This document shows, piece by piece, positions 1-10,774 of a DNA stretch of 64,000 nt. The notes beneath the pieces were generated by a model that made no database searches, was not told where the DNA came from, and was given only the letters and a program-made list of their open reading frames with translations. Numbering within the stretch: the stretch's first letter is position 1; each line of letters opens with the position of its first letter. This DNA is from Tetrapyrgos nigripes (Eukaryota > Basidiomycota > Agaricomycetes > Agaricales > Campanellaceae). The DNA is taken from NCBI GenBank assembly GCA_013368315.1, contig JAACJM010000015.1:186001-250000 (forward strand). Direction: 5' to 3'. The position numbers were made by a program, and so were the translations under genes.

Positions 1-1990
1 GGCTTCGCTCTGCTAGGCTCCTCTGCGTTAGGTTCCCCCCTGTCCGGGTTTAGCCCTCTCAACCTCTTCGACGCCCTCGCAAGAGACGTGTCTATATCCT
101 CCTCATGCGGGGTTTCTGGACAAACGTCTTGCCATAATACCTCTGCTGTCTCGAATCTTTGTTGCTTTGAAGCACCTGGGGTGAGTCGTGGATCTACTTG
201 CTTTCGTGGACGCGTCATTGATAGGCTATTACAGGGTCTTCTCTTACAGACCCAGTTTTGGGATAGCGAGGTCCGCTTGTTCTTTGATCCACATTCCTTA
301 TCATGCTCATCAATTCTCTCTCAAGCCATCAACTGGACCCACAGATAGCTGGACAATCCATGGTGCGTCTAACTCTCAATGTTCCTTGCTGTTCTGTCTG
401 ACAGTGACATCCTCTCCAAGGACTATGGCCAGACAAGTCTGTCTCTGTCTCTGTCTCACTTCCATGCAGTGGTGTCTGACTGACGCCTGCCTTAGTTGTG
501 ATGGTACTTTTACCGAGAATTGTGATCCTTCGAGAAATCAGAACGACATCACCTCAGTACGTGCCATGGACATTCATAGGAGAACTTGTTCACTGATTGA
601 CAACAATTACTTCCCAGCTTCTTCAAGATGCAGGAGCCGGCTCAACGCTAGATTTCATGAACGAGGTAAAACTCATTTTCATACCTGTTCCACCTCCGCA
701 GCTGCATGCTGAAATTGGCAAACACAACAGTTCTGGGTCGATATCAACGGGCAAAATGAGCAGTTTTGGGCGCACGAATGGAATACACATGGGACATGCT
801 ACAGCACTCTGCGTCCGAGCTGTCTGCCTAGCGGAAGTGCCGACGGGACTGAAGTGAGTTGAGCTACCTTGCGACTATCGCAGTCCACTATATCTCATGA
901 TGCCTTCTACTCTATCACACAGGCTGTAGCCTTCTTCGAGACAGTTGTGAATCTATTTAAGGCAAGTTTGAAAACAAGTACATCGCAGTGATGGTTGCCC
1001 ACGGCTGACCTCGATACCAGACCCTTCCCACGTACACATGGTTGCAGAATCAAGGCATTACACCGTCTTCATCCAAGACTTTCACTTTGTCGGAATTAGA
1101 AGATGCACTTCAACAAGAAGCAGGTGTCAAGCCTGCTCTTACTTGCTCTGGAAGCAATTTGAATGCTATTAGCTGGTACTTTAACTTGAAGGGGTCTGTT
1201 ATTGACGGCAAGTTTGTGGCTATTGGTGAGTACCTTTTAGTGCAGTGTCTGCTGCTTGACCTAACAAATCTTTGCAGACTCGCCTGAAGCCAGTGGCTGT
1301 CCTTCCAGCGGTATCAAATACCCACTCAAGTCTGGTGGTGGTTCTTCCCCAGTGAGTCATGAAAGATTTCTGCGGTGACTGGGTGCTCATTATATCTTCT
1401 ACAGACGAGCACCGTGAGTTAATTTCATGAAAGCCAGAGTCACAAGTTCTAAATAATAGCACGACTTCAGTCTAGTCCTCCCACTAATACTGGGGTAAGT
1501 CATCGCCAACTACATTAGAATCACAAAGAGTTTAGTATAGTTACAACAATCATGAACAGACACCAGGGTCACTTCCTTCAAAGGCAACTATACATGCCAT
1601 TACAAGCACTGGCTCTACGACAGGAGGGTTATTGAGTTTGGGTACATGGTCGACGCAGACATTGGCAACATACACCCTGTCCGGAACCGAGTCGAGTTTG
1701 ACGTTGACCTCGTCGAAAGGAAAGTGTGGAGTTAGCAGCGGAAAGTTTGCATGTGGAAGTGGGGTTACGTCCACAACTTTCGAAGCGGTGAGGCTTTTTG
1801 AGATTAAGGAGACCTTGCAGTATTGATGTCCAATTCTTTGTAGGTATCATCAGGAGGCAAGTTACTACTCTCGTCTGGGGGATCCACCGACTTTTCAAGT
1901 GAAGGTGTACCGAGTGGATCTACTGTCTTTGACGTGTTCACGGACTCCAGTCATTCTCAGAAATATACCCTGTCCATTGTAGGATCATGA
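1..1990 (+). CDS. Secreted ribonuclease T2 with C-terminal extension (5' end missing)
   Basis: Cleaves single-stranded RNA through 2',3'-cyclic phosphates; expected to be secreted or vacuolar. The reading frame is open from base 1, and about 30 residues rich in Leu, Gly and Ser precede the mature start [14 protein letters not shown], so the signal peptide begins left of the window. At least ten short introns are needed. Both T2 catalytic motifs survive splicing: TIHGLWPDNCDGT is assembled over two introns (about 340-505), and HEWNTHGTC is in one exon near 775. Cysteine spacing (SCHN, CCFEAPG, NCDGT, ENCD) fits the family. After the catalytic domain come a Ser/Thr/Pro linker built from micro-exons and a beta-rich domain of about 110 residues (1560-1990), as in the C-terminal domain of Rny1-type fungal T2 enzymes. 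The intron at 962-1020 looks like a GC-AG intron (gcaagt donor). Stop TGA 1988-1990. Family assignment is firm; micro-exon borders near 1390-1560 are tentative. Confidence 0.92.
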
Positions 1991-2120
1991 TGCTAGAGAG
2001 TCGGCCACGGGAAATCGATAGGCAGCGTGTCAGGCCATATGGCCTCATGTGGCCTCAGGTGGACATTGTAACATAGATTGTGTGATACATACTTAGCTAG
2101 TTGTACTAGACCCCTCGAAC

Positions 2121-2695
2121 ATGCCTCCTCCCTCTGATCACCCGTGCCTTCATTTGCATGTCTTACCCAACAAATACTTCGTGGTTAAGCTTGAACCACA
2201 AGGGAGGTGCCTCAAGCCGTATTGAACGAACTCGTGAAGGGCAGCAGGTTTATCTCGTTCACCCGAACCAACGAAGAGCTTTCCTTCGTGGGTGAAGAGA
2301 ATAATGCCTTGCCCCAGTCTTTTCAAGACTGTACTTGGAGGTAGGCTTGGATGAAATGTTACCGAGTACTGTGCATTGACTTGACCCAAAGATGCATCAA
2401 GATTGCGGGTCCCATGGAATTTTGTAGGCAGATATTGTCATTAGACTGTAAGGTAGCTAATGCCGTCTACAGCTCTGACTAGTGTCATCGCTACTTTCGC
2501 AACTGCGCTGGGCAAGGCTGGCAGCCCAGTGTTTGTCACGTCCACATGGTGGGTCTGAGCGTCTGGTTTTCTTCTTTTTTCGGCGATGCTTGACAAAGGT
2601 ATGGTAGGAATACGGATTATATTTTAGTACCGGAAAAGAAAATAGAGATAGCAGTAGCAGCACTTAAGGCAGATGGGTGGACCTTTGCAAGCTAG
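2121..2695 (+). pseudogene. ACT-domain protein (CASTOR/ACT_7-like) with an apparent 1-bp frameshift
   Basis: Small protein with paired ACT-like domains, a family that includes the mammalian arginine sensor CASTOR; its fungal role is not established. Spliced pieces give LHLHVLPNKYFVVKLEPQG, then (other frame) FISFTRTNEELSFVGEE, then GPMEFSLTSVIATFATAL and finally NTDYILVPEKK ending ADGWTFAS at TAG 2693-2695. Introns at about 2341-2390, 2424-2472 and 2548-2611 restore the frame with GT-AG borders. The break lies at about 2202-2212: the first exon reads into GRCLKPY and stops, while the homologous sequence continues in the next frame, with an in-frame TGA just upstream. No intron of plausible size repairs it; one extra G in the GGG run would. 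This could be a true pseudogene, a strain-specific mutation or a sequencing error. The family call rests on recalled motif similarity. Confidence 0.6.
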
Positions 2696-2824
2696 ATAGT
2701 CTGAGAAGTAGCTATAGATAGTCTGTTTACGGTAAACTTCAGCCAGACCCTTTTTCAACACCGCCGCTACTTGCCTTTTGCCACCCTCACAGACACGGCC
2801 TGAAGCCTCTTATTCACTACTACA

Positions 2825-4935
2825 ATGGACATATCGTCCTCAACCTCTGCCATCGTCGAACCAATCCCATCTATTCCACAAATCCAACCCCCAGCGAGAC
2901 GTGTCTTGCCATCGCGTTCTCGACGTGCAGGTCCCGGAGCGGGTGTAGGAAATTGCGATGCAGATCAAATGATTCTTGACGCTCATAAACGCAAAAGTAG
3001 GCCCTCAGCGTCCTTTTTGGTCCCAGTTACAACGCTGACCGCGACGCACACCAGTTGAAGACGTACCAGTGATACCCGAAAATACACGTTTCTTCTTAAG
3101 CACCAGTGCTGCCCTAGCTCCCCCCGAAGCTTCCTCCTCTCGCATAGCAATCAATTCACGCTCAGATGATCGCTATTTTGACCGCCCCGACGTCATAAAA
3201 GCATTCAGGCAGCAAACCAATATCGAAACGCCTGAATTCATAGAATTGAAAGATACCCAGGAAGGTTTGGGTCGCTTCCGGGCCAGAGACAGTGACGAAG
3301 TGCGTAACTATATTTATCTATGCTCAGGTTGATCACTGACGGGTCCTCTCTATGATTGTCTTACTCCAGGGTACTTTGGACACAAGTGACGCAGCATACG
3401 AACGCAGACACCGAAAGTACGAGACTATGGAGAAAAGGCAGCGTTTGCGAGAGCTAGAAAAGCTCAAGCATGAGCAGTACAAACTCAAGGAGCGAATCGA
3501 GCAGTTACGAGCCATGGACCCCACTGCCTTTCTTACTCTCTCTGCGTCTTCATTTACTCCCGCCCCTGGTCACGTACCGGTCGCAGAGGATGACCCCAAT
3601 GCGAGTATACCCGGTGGTCATGCAAACGGCACTGCTGCCGTCCACGAGGGCGAGAGACGAAGAAAAGAGATGCTCGAAGTGGCCACCATGCTGGAAAATC
3701 GTTATCGTATATTACTGCCACCCGAACGTCACGCTCGAAAGGCCGTACCAGGTGGCTCCAATCCCATGCAGCCTAGTACTCTGCTTCTTGTACCCGAGGG
3801 CCTTGAGGTGCCTTCATCATCTAGAGCAACTTCTGCTAGACCTCGGAAGAGGCCGAATGTCGATGACGGGGAGTCCGAAGTCGATGAAGATGAGGCGATG
3901 GAGCAGAAGCCGCTCAAAATAAGACTCAACCTCTCGAAAACGCGAAAGGTCCCTCCAGCTGCTGACCCTACGGAAGAGCCTCCACCGCTGGATTCCGATC
4001 TACCACTCACAGACTCCCCCATGTCCAGCCCGGCTATTGCTGTCTTGGAATCTGCAGAGGGCCAGGCTGGGTCCTCTAAAGTTACCGGTAATGGCCGTGG
4101 GCGTGGACGACCGAGAACTGATGGTCAGCCACCCAAGAAAAGAGCCAAGGTCCTGCAAGAAAGTCAACCAGACATACCGACGGACACGGCCTCTGCTGGT
4201 GTGGCTAAAGAACAATCTGTTCCTCCTATAGAGACCCTCGGGGAATCCATATCTGCACCCGTCCAACGTCGCCCTTCCAAACCAACCCAACCACGCAATC
4301 CCCCGAAAAAAAATCAAAGCTGTATGTTGGTGATTGTTGCCAAACGAGGTGCTTCTGCAAATGCTCGTGGTGGTATACGCCACAATACAGCGTTTGGGTT
4401 CAAGGTCTCTCCCGATGTGGATTTGGAACTGAACTATGAGCCGCCTCTGTGGTTGCTCATGGATGACGAGTTCCAGAAAAGGGCTGCCAAGTATTATCCT
4501 AATCATGGCGTCCTGGATCCCCACTTCACAGTGGATCCACTACTTATAGACGAAGCGCGGAGGGCTTCTACCGAACCTGGAGCCGATGGTGCGGCGATGA
4601 CTGATTTTGCCGATGATCAGAAAGAGGCCACACCCGTTGCACAGGATGCGTTGATCAAGGATGCCTCGCCCATTACCCCAGAAACATCAACGCCCAACAC
4701 GGATGCCTTACCCGATCCCCCGGAAGTGCTGTCGTCCAACAACAAAGATGCCCCCCCTTGGGTCCCGACGAAGGAGGTCCCACCCGAACCTTCCCGTGAC
4801 CACCATATGGAGGACGAATCCTTGACTCCTCCAACCGGCGAGGATGACGAAAACGAAGACGGAATGCGCGACAGCGGCGTCGAGTCAGAAGACGAGCTCA
4901 TATTCAACAGATCTAGAGACTCTAAATCCCGATGA
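2825..4935 (+). CDS. Coiled-coil nuclear protein, possibly SAS4-like chromatin factor
   Basis: Exons 2825-2996, 3055-3299 and 3370-4935 give 660 residues. An N-terminal basic segment (RRVLPSRSRRAGPGAG) precedes a conserved-looking block (IPENTRFFLSTSAAL and following). A strongly charged helix follows, with key run RRHRKYETMEKRQRLREL, predicted to form a coiled coil (residues about 145-190). The rest is acidic and Pro/Ser-rich, with two basic AT-hook-like stretches (GRGRGRPR, then PPKKRAK) that suggest nuclear location and DNA contact. The helix resembles the Sas4 family of chromatin-complex scaffolds as I remember it, but I cannot align it here. The C-terminal module around FGFKVSPDVDLELNYEPPLW (about 4380-4540) is unrecognised and is repeated twice downstream. 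The gene stands opposite its neighbour at 6959-8262, with the repeats between them. Confidence 0.7.
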
Positions 4936-5464
4936 CAACCGTTCGCCTTTCTTCCATTTTTATCTAATTATTTCCTAAATGTTGTTACTATTCTTTGTAG
5001 TGTAACTTACCCCAGATGAGGTTGTCTGGTTTTGCAGACTATTTGGGAGCTGGAGCCTGGTAATTGAATACGCTACCGCACATACTCTAGTGTACACCTG
5101 TGGTCTGGTAGCAAGGGCTAACGACGCCAGCTTCAATGATCGCTTTAAATTTGCGCTCCCCTATAGTGACCTCAGACAGTAACATCTGCTATTCCTTCAC
5201 ACCAGCGGATGACAGCTCAAGTCTTTGGCAACGTACAGGTAGAAATGATACTTGGAAGGTACGGGTAGTGCGTGCATATGTGTACAGCGTCGCAAGAATG
5301 CAAGACAGCTTGCTGATTTCACATCATAAAGAGCATCTCTTTCAGAGGTACTGCAGATCAGGTATATTTGAAGTTGATTTGAAGGCTTGAGGATGTCGCG
5401 TGCTGGAATGTGAAAGGCTGTTCCGAAAAAGGAAGGTGCTTGTTGCACCTTCACACAAACTCCT
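4936..5464. other. Intergenic stretch with a decayed copy of the neighbouring gene's 3' end
   Basis: No intact gene is seen. On the minus strand, about 5090-5200 encodes KFKAIIEAGVVSP, matching RFETIVEAGVRAS at the C-terminus of the gene at 6959-8262. Nucleotide similarity extends over about 130 bases (for example ccagcttcaa at 5128 versus ccagcttcaa at 6987, and gtaacatctgct versus ataacatctgct). Frame disruptions show it is debris from the same duplication that copied the C-terminal module of the 2825-4935 gene. Confidence 0.6.
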
Positions 5465-6604
5465 ATGGAGACGATCGGGCAATCCAGTATATCCGCGCTC
5501 ACTCAACATCCAGTCCAGCCGCGCAATCCCTCCAAAAAACCCCATAACTGTAGGTTGGTGGTTGTTGCCAATCGAGATGCCTTTTCAAATGCTCGGGGTG
5601 GTATACGACACAGTGCAGCGTTTGGGTTCAAAGTCTCTCCCGATGTGGACTTGGAAATGGAATATGAGCTACCTCTGTGGTTGCTCATGGATGACGAGTT
5701 CCAGAAAAGGGCTGCCAAGTATTACCCTAATCATGACGTCTTGGATCCCCACTTCATGGTGGCTCCCCAGTTTATAGATAATCTTCGGAGAGCTTCTACT
5801 GAAAGGGCAGCCGAGGGTGGAACGACGGCTGATGTTGTCGGTGACACACCTGTTGCACAGGATGCCTTGTCTAACACCAAGGATCTCTCGCCCATTACCC
5901 CAGAGATGTCGCCCAATACAGAGCATGCGTTGCCCGATCCCTCCGACGTGCCTCCGTCGAGCAACGATCCTGCTCCCGCGTCTAGCGCGCCGACGAAGGA
6001 TGTTTCTCCTGGACATGGTGATCACCATATGGAAGAGGACTCCGTGGATTCTCCAGCCGTCGTTTTCGGTACAGGCCGTGGACGGGGGAGTCGACCGAGA
6101 CTTGCTGTTCAGCCGCCCAAAAAACGAGCCAAAATCGTACCAGAAGGTCAATCAGACATACCGACGGACATGACCTCTGCTGGTGTGGCTAGAGAGACTT
6201 CTGTCCCTCCTATAGAGACCATTGGAGAATCCATATCCGCGCTTGTCCAACGCCGCCCTTCCAAACCAACCCAGCCGCGTAATCACTCGAAAAAAACCCA
6301 AAGTCCTATGTCGGCGGTTGTCACCAGACGCGGTGACCCTGTGGTTTCTCGGGGTGGTATACGACACAACACAGCGTTTGGGTTTAAGGTCCCTCCCGAT
6401 GTAGATCTGGAACTAATCTATGAGCTGCCTCTGTGGTTGCTCATGGATGAAGCGTTTCAGAAAAGAGCCGCCAAGTATCACCCTGGCCATGGTGTACTGG
6501 ATCCCGACTTCAAATTGGACCAACAGCTAATAGATGGAATGCGGAGGGCTTCTACCGAACCTGCAGTCGATGGTGTGGCGAAGACTGATGTTGCCGATGG
6601 TTAG
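5465..6604 (+). CDS. Open frame made of two duplicated C-terminal modules
   Basis: This uninterrupted 379-codon frame contains two copies of the C-terminal module of the gene ending at 4935. The first (about 5465-6060) starts within the ETxGxSISA segment and keeps RGGIRHSAAFGFKVSPDVDL and WLLMDDEFQKRAAKYYPN. The second (about 6063-6604) begins earlier, at the GRGRG/PPKKRAK basic segment, and keeps RGGIRHNTAFGFKVPPDVDL. Protein identity between copies looks well above half. No promoter, upstream exons or coiled-coil part are copied. It may be an expressed fragment, a chimeric exon of the upstream gene or a pseudogene that happens to stay open. An open frame through two diverged copies hints at constraint or a recent origin. 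ATG 5465 is merely the first Met in frame. Confidence 0.45.
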   Translation: METIGQSSISALTQHPVQPRNPSKKPHNCRLVVVANRDAFSNARGGIRHSAAFGFKVSPDVDLEMEYELPLWLLMDDEFQKRAAKYYPNHDVLDPHFMVAPQFIDNLRRASTERAAEGGTTADVVGDTPVAQDALSNTKDLSPITPEMSPNTEHALPDPSDVPPSSNDPAPASSAPTKDVSPGHGDHHMEEDSVDSPAVVFGTGRGRGSRPRLAVQPPKKRAKIVPEGQSDIPTDMTSAGVARETSVPPIETIGESISALVQRRPSKPTQPRNHSKKTQSPMSAVVTRRGDPVVSRGGIRHNTAFGFKVPPDVDLELIYELPLWLLMDEAFQKRAAKYHPGHGVLDPDFKLDQQLIDGMRRASTEPAVDGVAKTDVADG

Positions 6605-6958
6605 ATGTCTGACGAGGAAGGGTTCTTTGCTCATTGATTTGATCCCAGTTGCTTGCTTTTCAAAGCCTTTTCTTCCTTTCCCTGCGCTGTATGTTATGTA
6701 TCTAGTCCATTCTGTAACGTGTCACGTAGTGTATTTTACTGCAGATGAACTCGCCCAGTATTTCAGACTACTTGGGAAATGTGATTACACTGTACCGTAC
6801 TACACGTACTCAGTCTCTAGTCTACACCAAGAACACCGGCTTCGACGATCGCCGTGAATCTCTGTCTCCTCATGCTTTTCTTTTTCCGAATTTAAACGCA
6901 AAACCAGATTACTTGTGAACTGGTGATTAGATACGCTACTACATCATAGTATTATAGT
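6605..6958. other. Intergenic stretch with second debris copy of the neighbour's 3' end
   Basis: No gene is seen. The stretch at 6740-6870 (gactacttggga, then ctctagtctaca, then cttcgacgatcgc) resembles 5030-5145, and both resemble the true 3' end of the minus-strand gene near 6905-7000. It thus closes the third copy of the duplicated unit. Convergent 3' ends meet here. Confidence 0.5.
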
Positions 6959-8262
6959 CTAAACTTGTGGTCTGCTAGCACGGACACCAGCTTCAACGAT
7001 TGTTTCAAATCTGAGCCTGCTCCCGCTAAGGACTTCAGGCCTGCGCGACATGATAACATCTGCTACTCTTCTGACAGCAGCGGCATGCGGGGTCGAAAAG
7101 TCTTGAACGAGGTTTGAGTAGTCGCCGCCGTATTTCTCGAGAACGAGGTTGGTGTTGACAGTGCGTCGCTTGGAAGTGACCTGGGCTGGTAGACCGGTTT
7201 TTTGCTCGTGAATCCCCAATACTTTGTCCAAATGATCACGAATGTCTACGTCTGGGGTAGTCAACCTTGGCTCGTTAGGTCCCCCAGAGTAGGGGTCATT
7301 TTCATCAGGTGTTTCGGCAGTTGTTTTGCTCAGTCTCGTGTTGGAAGTAGATTGCCAACCAGAAGCTGAGGATGTACGGCGCTTGGATACCCTTCTTCCA
7401 GGAGCAGAAGCGAACGAACCCTGCCTTGGGCGAGAGCTGATGCCGTCAGGCCTTCCCCGCATCTGAAAATTGTCGTTGTCCCTTCTACTTCTTCCCTGCT
7501 GGAGCCTGTCGTTGTCCATTCTACCTCTGCTGCTCTGCTGCTGCCCCTCATTCCTGCCTTGTCTCTTCACACCTGTCTGCGGAGTCCAAACCACACCATT
7601 GAAAGAGCCGGTGCCTGAAGAATAAGACTTTGAGGAGGTTTGTGTCTGTGGTTTGGCAGCGTCCTTCGGTGTCGCAGTTTCAGGGACAACCTTCTCAGTT
7701 TCCGAGAAAGAGCCAGCGGTACGTGGAGTCGGTTCCGAGAGAGTCCGTGAGGAACGCCCCACTTCGGACTGCCTTGAAGGTCCCCGACTTCGGAAAGGAG
7801 GGGGTTGTTGCTCGGATGCCCGAGCAGTTTGTCGTGGTCCGCTGTATTGAGGTTGAGCGTTTCCCCTGGAGAACTGGGCAGTCTGAGCTCGTTCGCTTGA
7901 CTGAGGAGATGCCAAAACCGGGTCAGCCTCTGTAACGGCTTGTCTCGTGGCTAGGGCGGATGCCAAAGAAGGCCTTGCACGCATACCTATATGACAATGA
8001 GATACAAAAACTACAGGTAACGCAACTGGGAGCTCACGCAAGTCGGTTTGCCTTTGAATGTCATTTGTCCTGATAGTGGTTTCACGGTCGGCTTCGGGAG
8101 CATGTCAGTAAAATGACGGACAGAAAGTAAGAGGACATTACGGATGGAAATGCCGCCCCAAGAAGTAATTTTTCGTGCGGAAGTAGAGTCGGTAGAATTT
8201 AGACGGACATTTTTGAAGGAATGGTGGACGATACGCCGAGTAATGGGAGGGTGAGCCAGCAT
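6959..8262 (-). CDS. Hypothetical low-complexity protein, probably mitochondrial
   Basis: Three exons (8142-8262, 8038-8091, 6959-7986) join in frame to 400 residues. The start ATG at 8262 gives MLAHPPITRRIVHHSFKNVR, basic and without acidic residues, like a mitochondrial targeting sequence, followed by LNSTDSTSARK. The middle (about residues 60-260) is Arg/Gln/Ser/Gly-rich and looks disordered. The last 120 residues are ordered and probably conserved (DIRDHLDKVLGIHE, LEKYGGDYSNLVQDF, AVRRVADVIMSRRPEVLSGS). I do not recognise the family; a mitochondrial RNA- or ribosome-associated role is only a guess from composition. The start codon is 61 bp from that of the divergent palmitoyltransferase gene. 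Its 3' end has been duplicated twice, with decay, further left. Confidence 0.65.
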
Positions 8263-8323
8263 GCCCGTGAGGGTCAAGAAAAAACACGCGTTTGTGGGAA
8301 GTCTTACTGTCTAGACCCAACTC
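8263..8323. promoter_or_regulatory. Very short shared divergent promoter region
   Basis: Only 61 bp separate the start codons of the minus-strand gene (8262) and the Pfa4-like gene (8324). Promoters and leaders of one or both genes must overlap this space or the other gene's coding sequence. Confidence 0.5.
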
Positions 8324-10204
8324 ATGCATCCATTCTGGGGTCGTCTCATCGTCAACCTTGTTCTCTGTCTCATCTCCTTCATTGCCTACTCTTCCCAGAT
8401 ATTCATTATATGGCCATGGTATGGTAGTGCTCTCTCGGTAGAGTTATTGGCCCTACTTCTTCCTTTCAAGTATGTTCTCTGTCCAATCGAGTCTTCCAAC
8501 AAGACTGACGCTTTCAATAGCTTTCTGGTCGGGATGCTTCTATGGAATTACTTCCTCTGCGTCTTTACTGATCCAGGAAGAGTACCGCCTAAATGGGTCA
8601 GGGTTCTGTCGTCAGCTTTCGTTCAAGCAACTGAAGAAATTTCCGCTAGGCACCAGACACGCATGCTGATGGTTTCGAAGTCAAGAAGCTGACTGGAAAG
8701 CCTCGCTATTGCAGAAATTGCGAGAGTTACAAACCTCCAAGGACACATCATTGTCGTCAGTGTAACCGGTGAGCAAAGCTGCAGACCCTTTCTTACTACT
8801 TATGAATGCTTTCCAGTTGTGTGCTGCGCATGGGTGCGTCAACAATCATTGCAGTTTGGGAACTTTCACTGACTGTAAACTCCAGATCACCATTGTCCAT
8901 GGATCAACAACTGCATTGGTCATTACAACTATGGCCATTTCATTCGCTTTCTCTTCTTCGTAGACGTGGCGTGTGGATACCACCTTGCAATGGTCACTTG
9001 TCGAATAATGGAGGCTAACAAATCGCCTGACTCTTGGGTGAGTGCTGCCCCAAAGTCCTTTGATCCAGTCATACTGAAAACGATCTTTGTTTCAGAACTG
9101 GATAAGTTCCACGGAACTGGTCTTGATCATCCTCAACTACGTTGCCTGCATTCCTGTATTTCTCACCGTTGGCGGATTTAGGTGTGTTTCACAGAGCTAT
9201 TCTCATAGACTCTTCATTCAATGTGGTTCTCTCCAGTCTTTTCCATTTCCATGGCTTGTTCACAAATACCACTACAATTGAAGGATGGGAGAAAGACAAG
9301 GCTGCTACGATGGTCAGGTATGGGCGAATCCAAGAGGTCAAGTTTCCCTATGTGCGTATACGTACCCTTTCGTTGTCCTTACTTTGCAGCAGAATTAACC
9401 TACTGCCGCAGAATGTGGGTAGACGAAAAAATATCGAATCTGTTCTCGGACCCAATTTTTGGCTCTGGTGTTGTCCATCTGTACCGTCAGGTAATGGGTT
9501 GAAATATGAGATAGCTACTACCAATGGTAAGTGGGTCGAGCTATCAAGGGTGCGAGAGTCAGATGAGGACCGAGAGGAGTGGGTTTAAGTTATTGACCTA
9601 TGAATGAGGCTGTGAGCACAAAACTTCTTATGCCTTCCCTTCCTTTCACAAGCCATATCTTTTCCTCTTCTTCTAGAATCTCGAGCACCTGTCATTCGCA
9701 CCCATTTCAGTATTTTTTTACTATGGATATACTGACACTTTCGCAGGTGAACAACTCCCATCCTGGCCTCCCAAAGATCCCGACCGAAGCCGGTACGAAG
9801 ATCCCGTCAAAGGCTTTACACTTCCAGAAAGCCCATGGACGTACGAAAACGGTTCTGTAAACCCCGACCTCCAACCGTCCAACTCTGCTATGCGAGACAC
9901 TCGGGACCAGGCCAACCGTCGTCGTCGACAAGGTCAAGCGAACTCAGATACTTCACAACTTCCTCCGTATCATCCTGATTATAAAGAAGGCGAAGGCGAC
10001 TATTCACCTGACAGTTCTGATGATGAGGTGGTGGGTAACTCTAGGCGTCGAGTTCGTAGGGGATCGGAAGGGTATGAAGTGAAACTTGAGGATAGGAATG
10101 CTATGTTGAGCCGGTACTTGGAGGAGTTGGGTGAGACTCCTGGACGGTATCACAGGTATATACCAATGCCTGATAGTGAGAGTGAGAGTGAGAAGGAGTC
10201 GTGA
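8324..10204 (+). CDS. PFA4: Palmitoyltransferase, DHHC family (Pfa4-like)
   Basis: Attaches palmitate to cysteines of membrane proteins; yeast Pfa4 acts on chitin synthase Chs3 in the ER. Start [17 protein letters not shown] leads into two membrane segments. The cysteine-rich zinc domain follows: [15 protein letters not shown], then CNRC, and the catalytic DHHCPW, whose Asp codon is split by an intron ending at 8885. Two further membrane segments, the TTxE motif ([13 protein letters not shown]) and the Pfa4-type [12 protein letters not shown] block come next. First exons: 8324-8469, 8521-8596, 8650-8768, 8817-8833, 8886-9037. The last intron (about 9528-9747) is unusually long for this locus. 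The final exon carries [18 protein letters not shown] and an acidic Ser-rich tail. Length and motif order fit fungal Pfa4. Confidence 0.9.
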
Positions 10205-10774
10205 TATTTATTGTTGTTGTCAACATAGCTCTGTTTTTATTTGGATGGACAGTATGTACTGGGTAGACTACTAACTCACTCTTAATGTAATAGAATGATG
10301 GGTATAAAACTGGGCTTCAACGTTCAAACAATCGAGAATTTCGCAGATGATATGGTTCAAACGTTCAATCCTGAGGCCTGAGCTGAGTACTACATAGGAA
10401 CGTACACGTGTATGTAGAGTATGTGATTGCTACTTTAACTTATGATGCTTATGTAGGTATGAATAAATTATGCTTGCATATAGGTACATAGTGTGTCGAG
10501 ACGATGTTGAAAAGCCAGAATACAGACAAATCGAGAAGAGATAGAGAAAATGGTGCCAACCTTCCACATAACCATGCAAAGAAGGGCCGTAAACCAAACT
10601 CTGGGACGAAGCAAATGCCATTATGATGATCAAGAAAGCTCCGTTCCTGAAGACGAAACCGCCAGCGGCTAACGAAAAAATTCAAAGAATCAACGACACC
10701 ACCAGACATTTCCGATCCTCAATTGACTCGTCAGTGAAAGAGAATTCTTCAAGCCTGGTAGAAGAAGCCTAAAC

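Larger units (their letters stand above)
4069..6604 (+). repeat. Triplicated C-terminal module (three diverged copies)
   Basis: Copies lie at about 4069-4790 (inside the full gene), 5465-6060 (truncated at its 5' side) and 6063-6604. Shared landmarks in order are GRGRG, PPKKRAK, SDIPTD or PDIPTD, PPIET, QPRN, the GGIRH/FGFKV core, WLLMD, KRAAKY, LDP and RRAST. Copy 2 also keeps the following PVAQDAL/SPITPE and DHHME segments of copy 1. The copies are direct repeats. Confidence 0.8.

Noticed and set aside
2150..2389. 79-codon minus-strand frame
   Set aside because: It is the antisense shadow of the ACT-domain gene, whose plus-strand exons carry recognisable family motifs.
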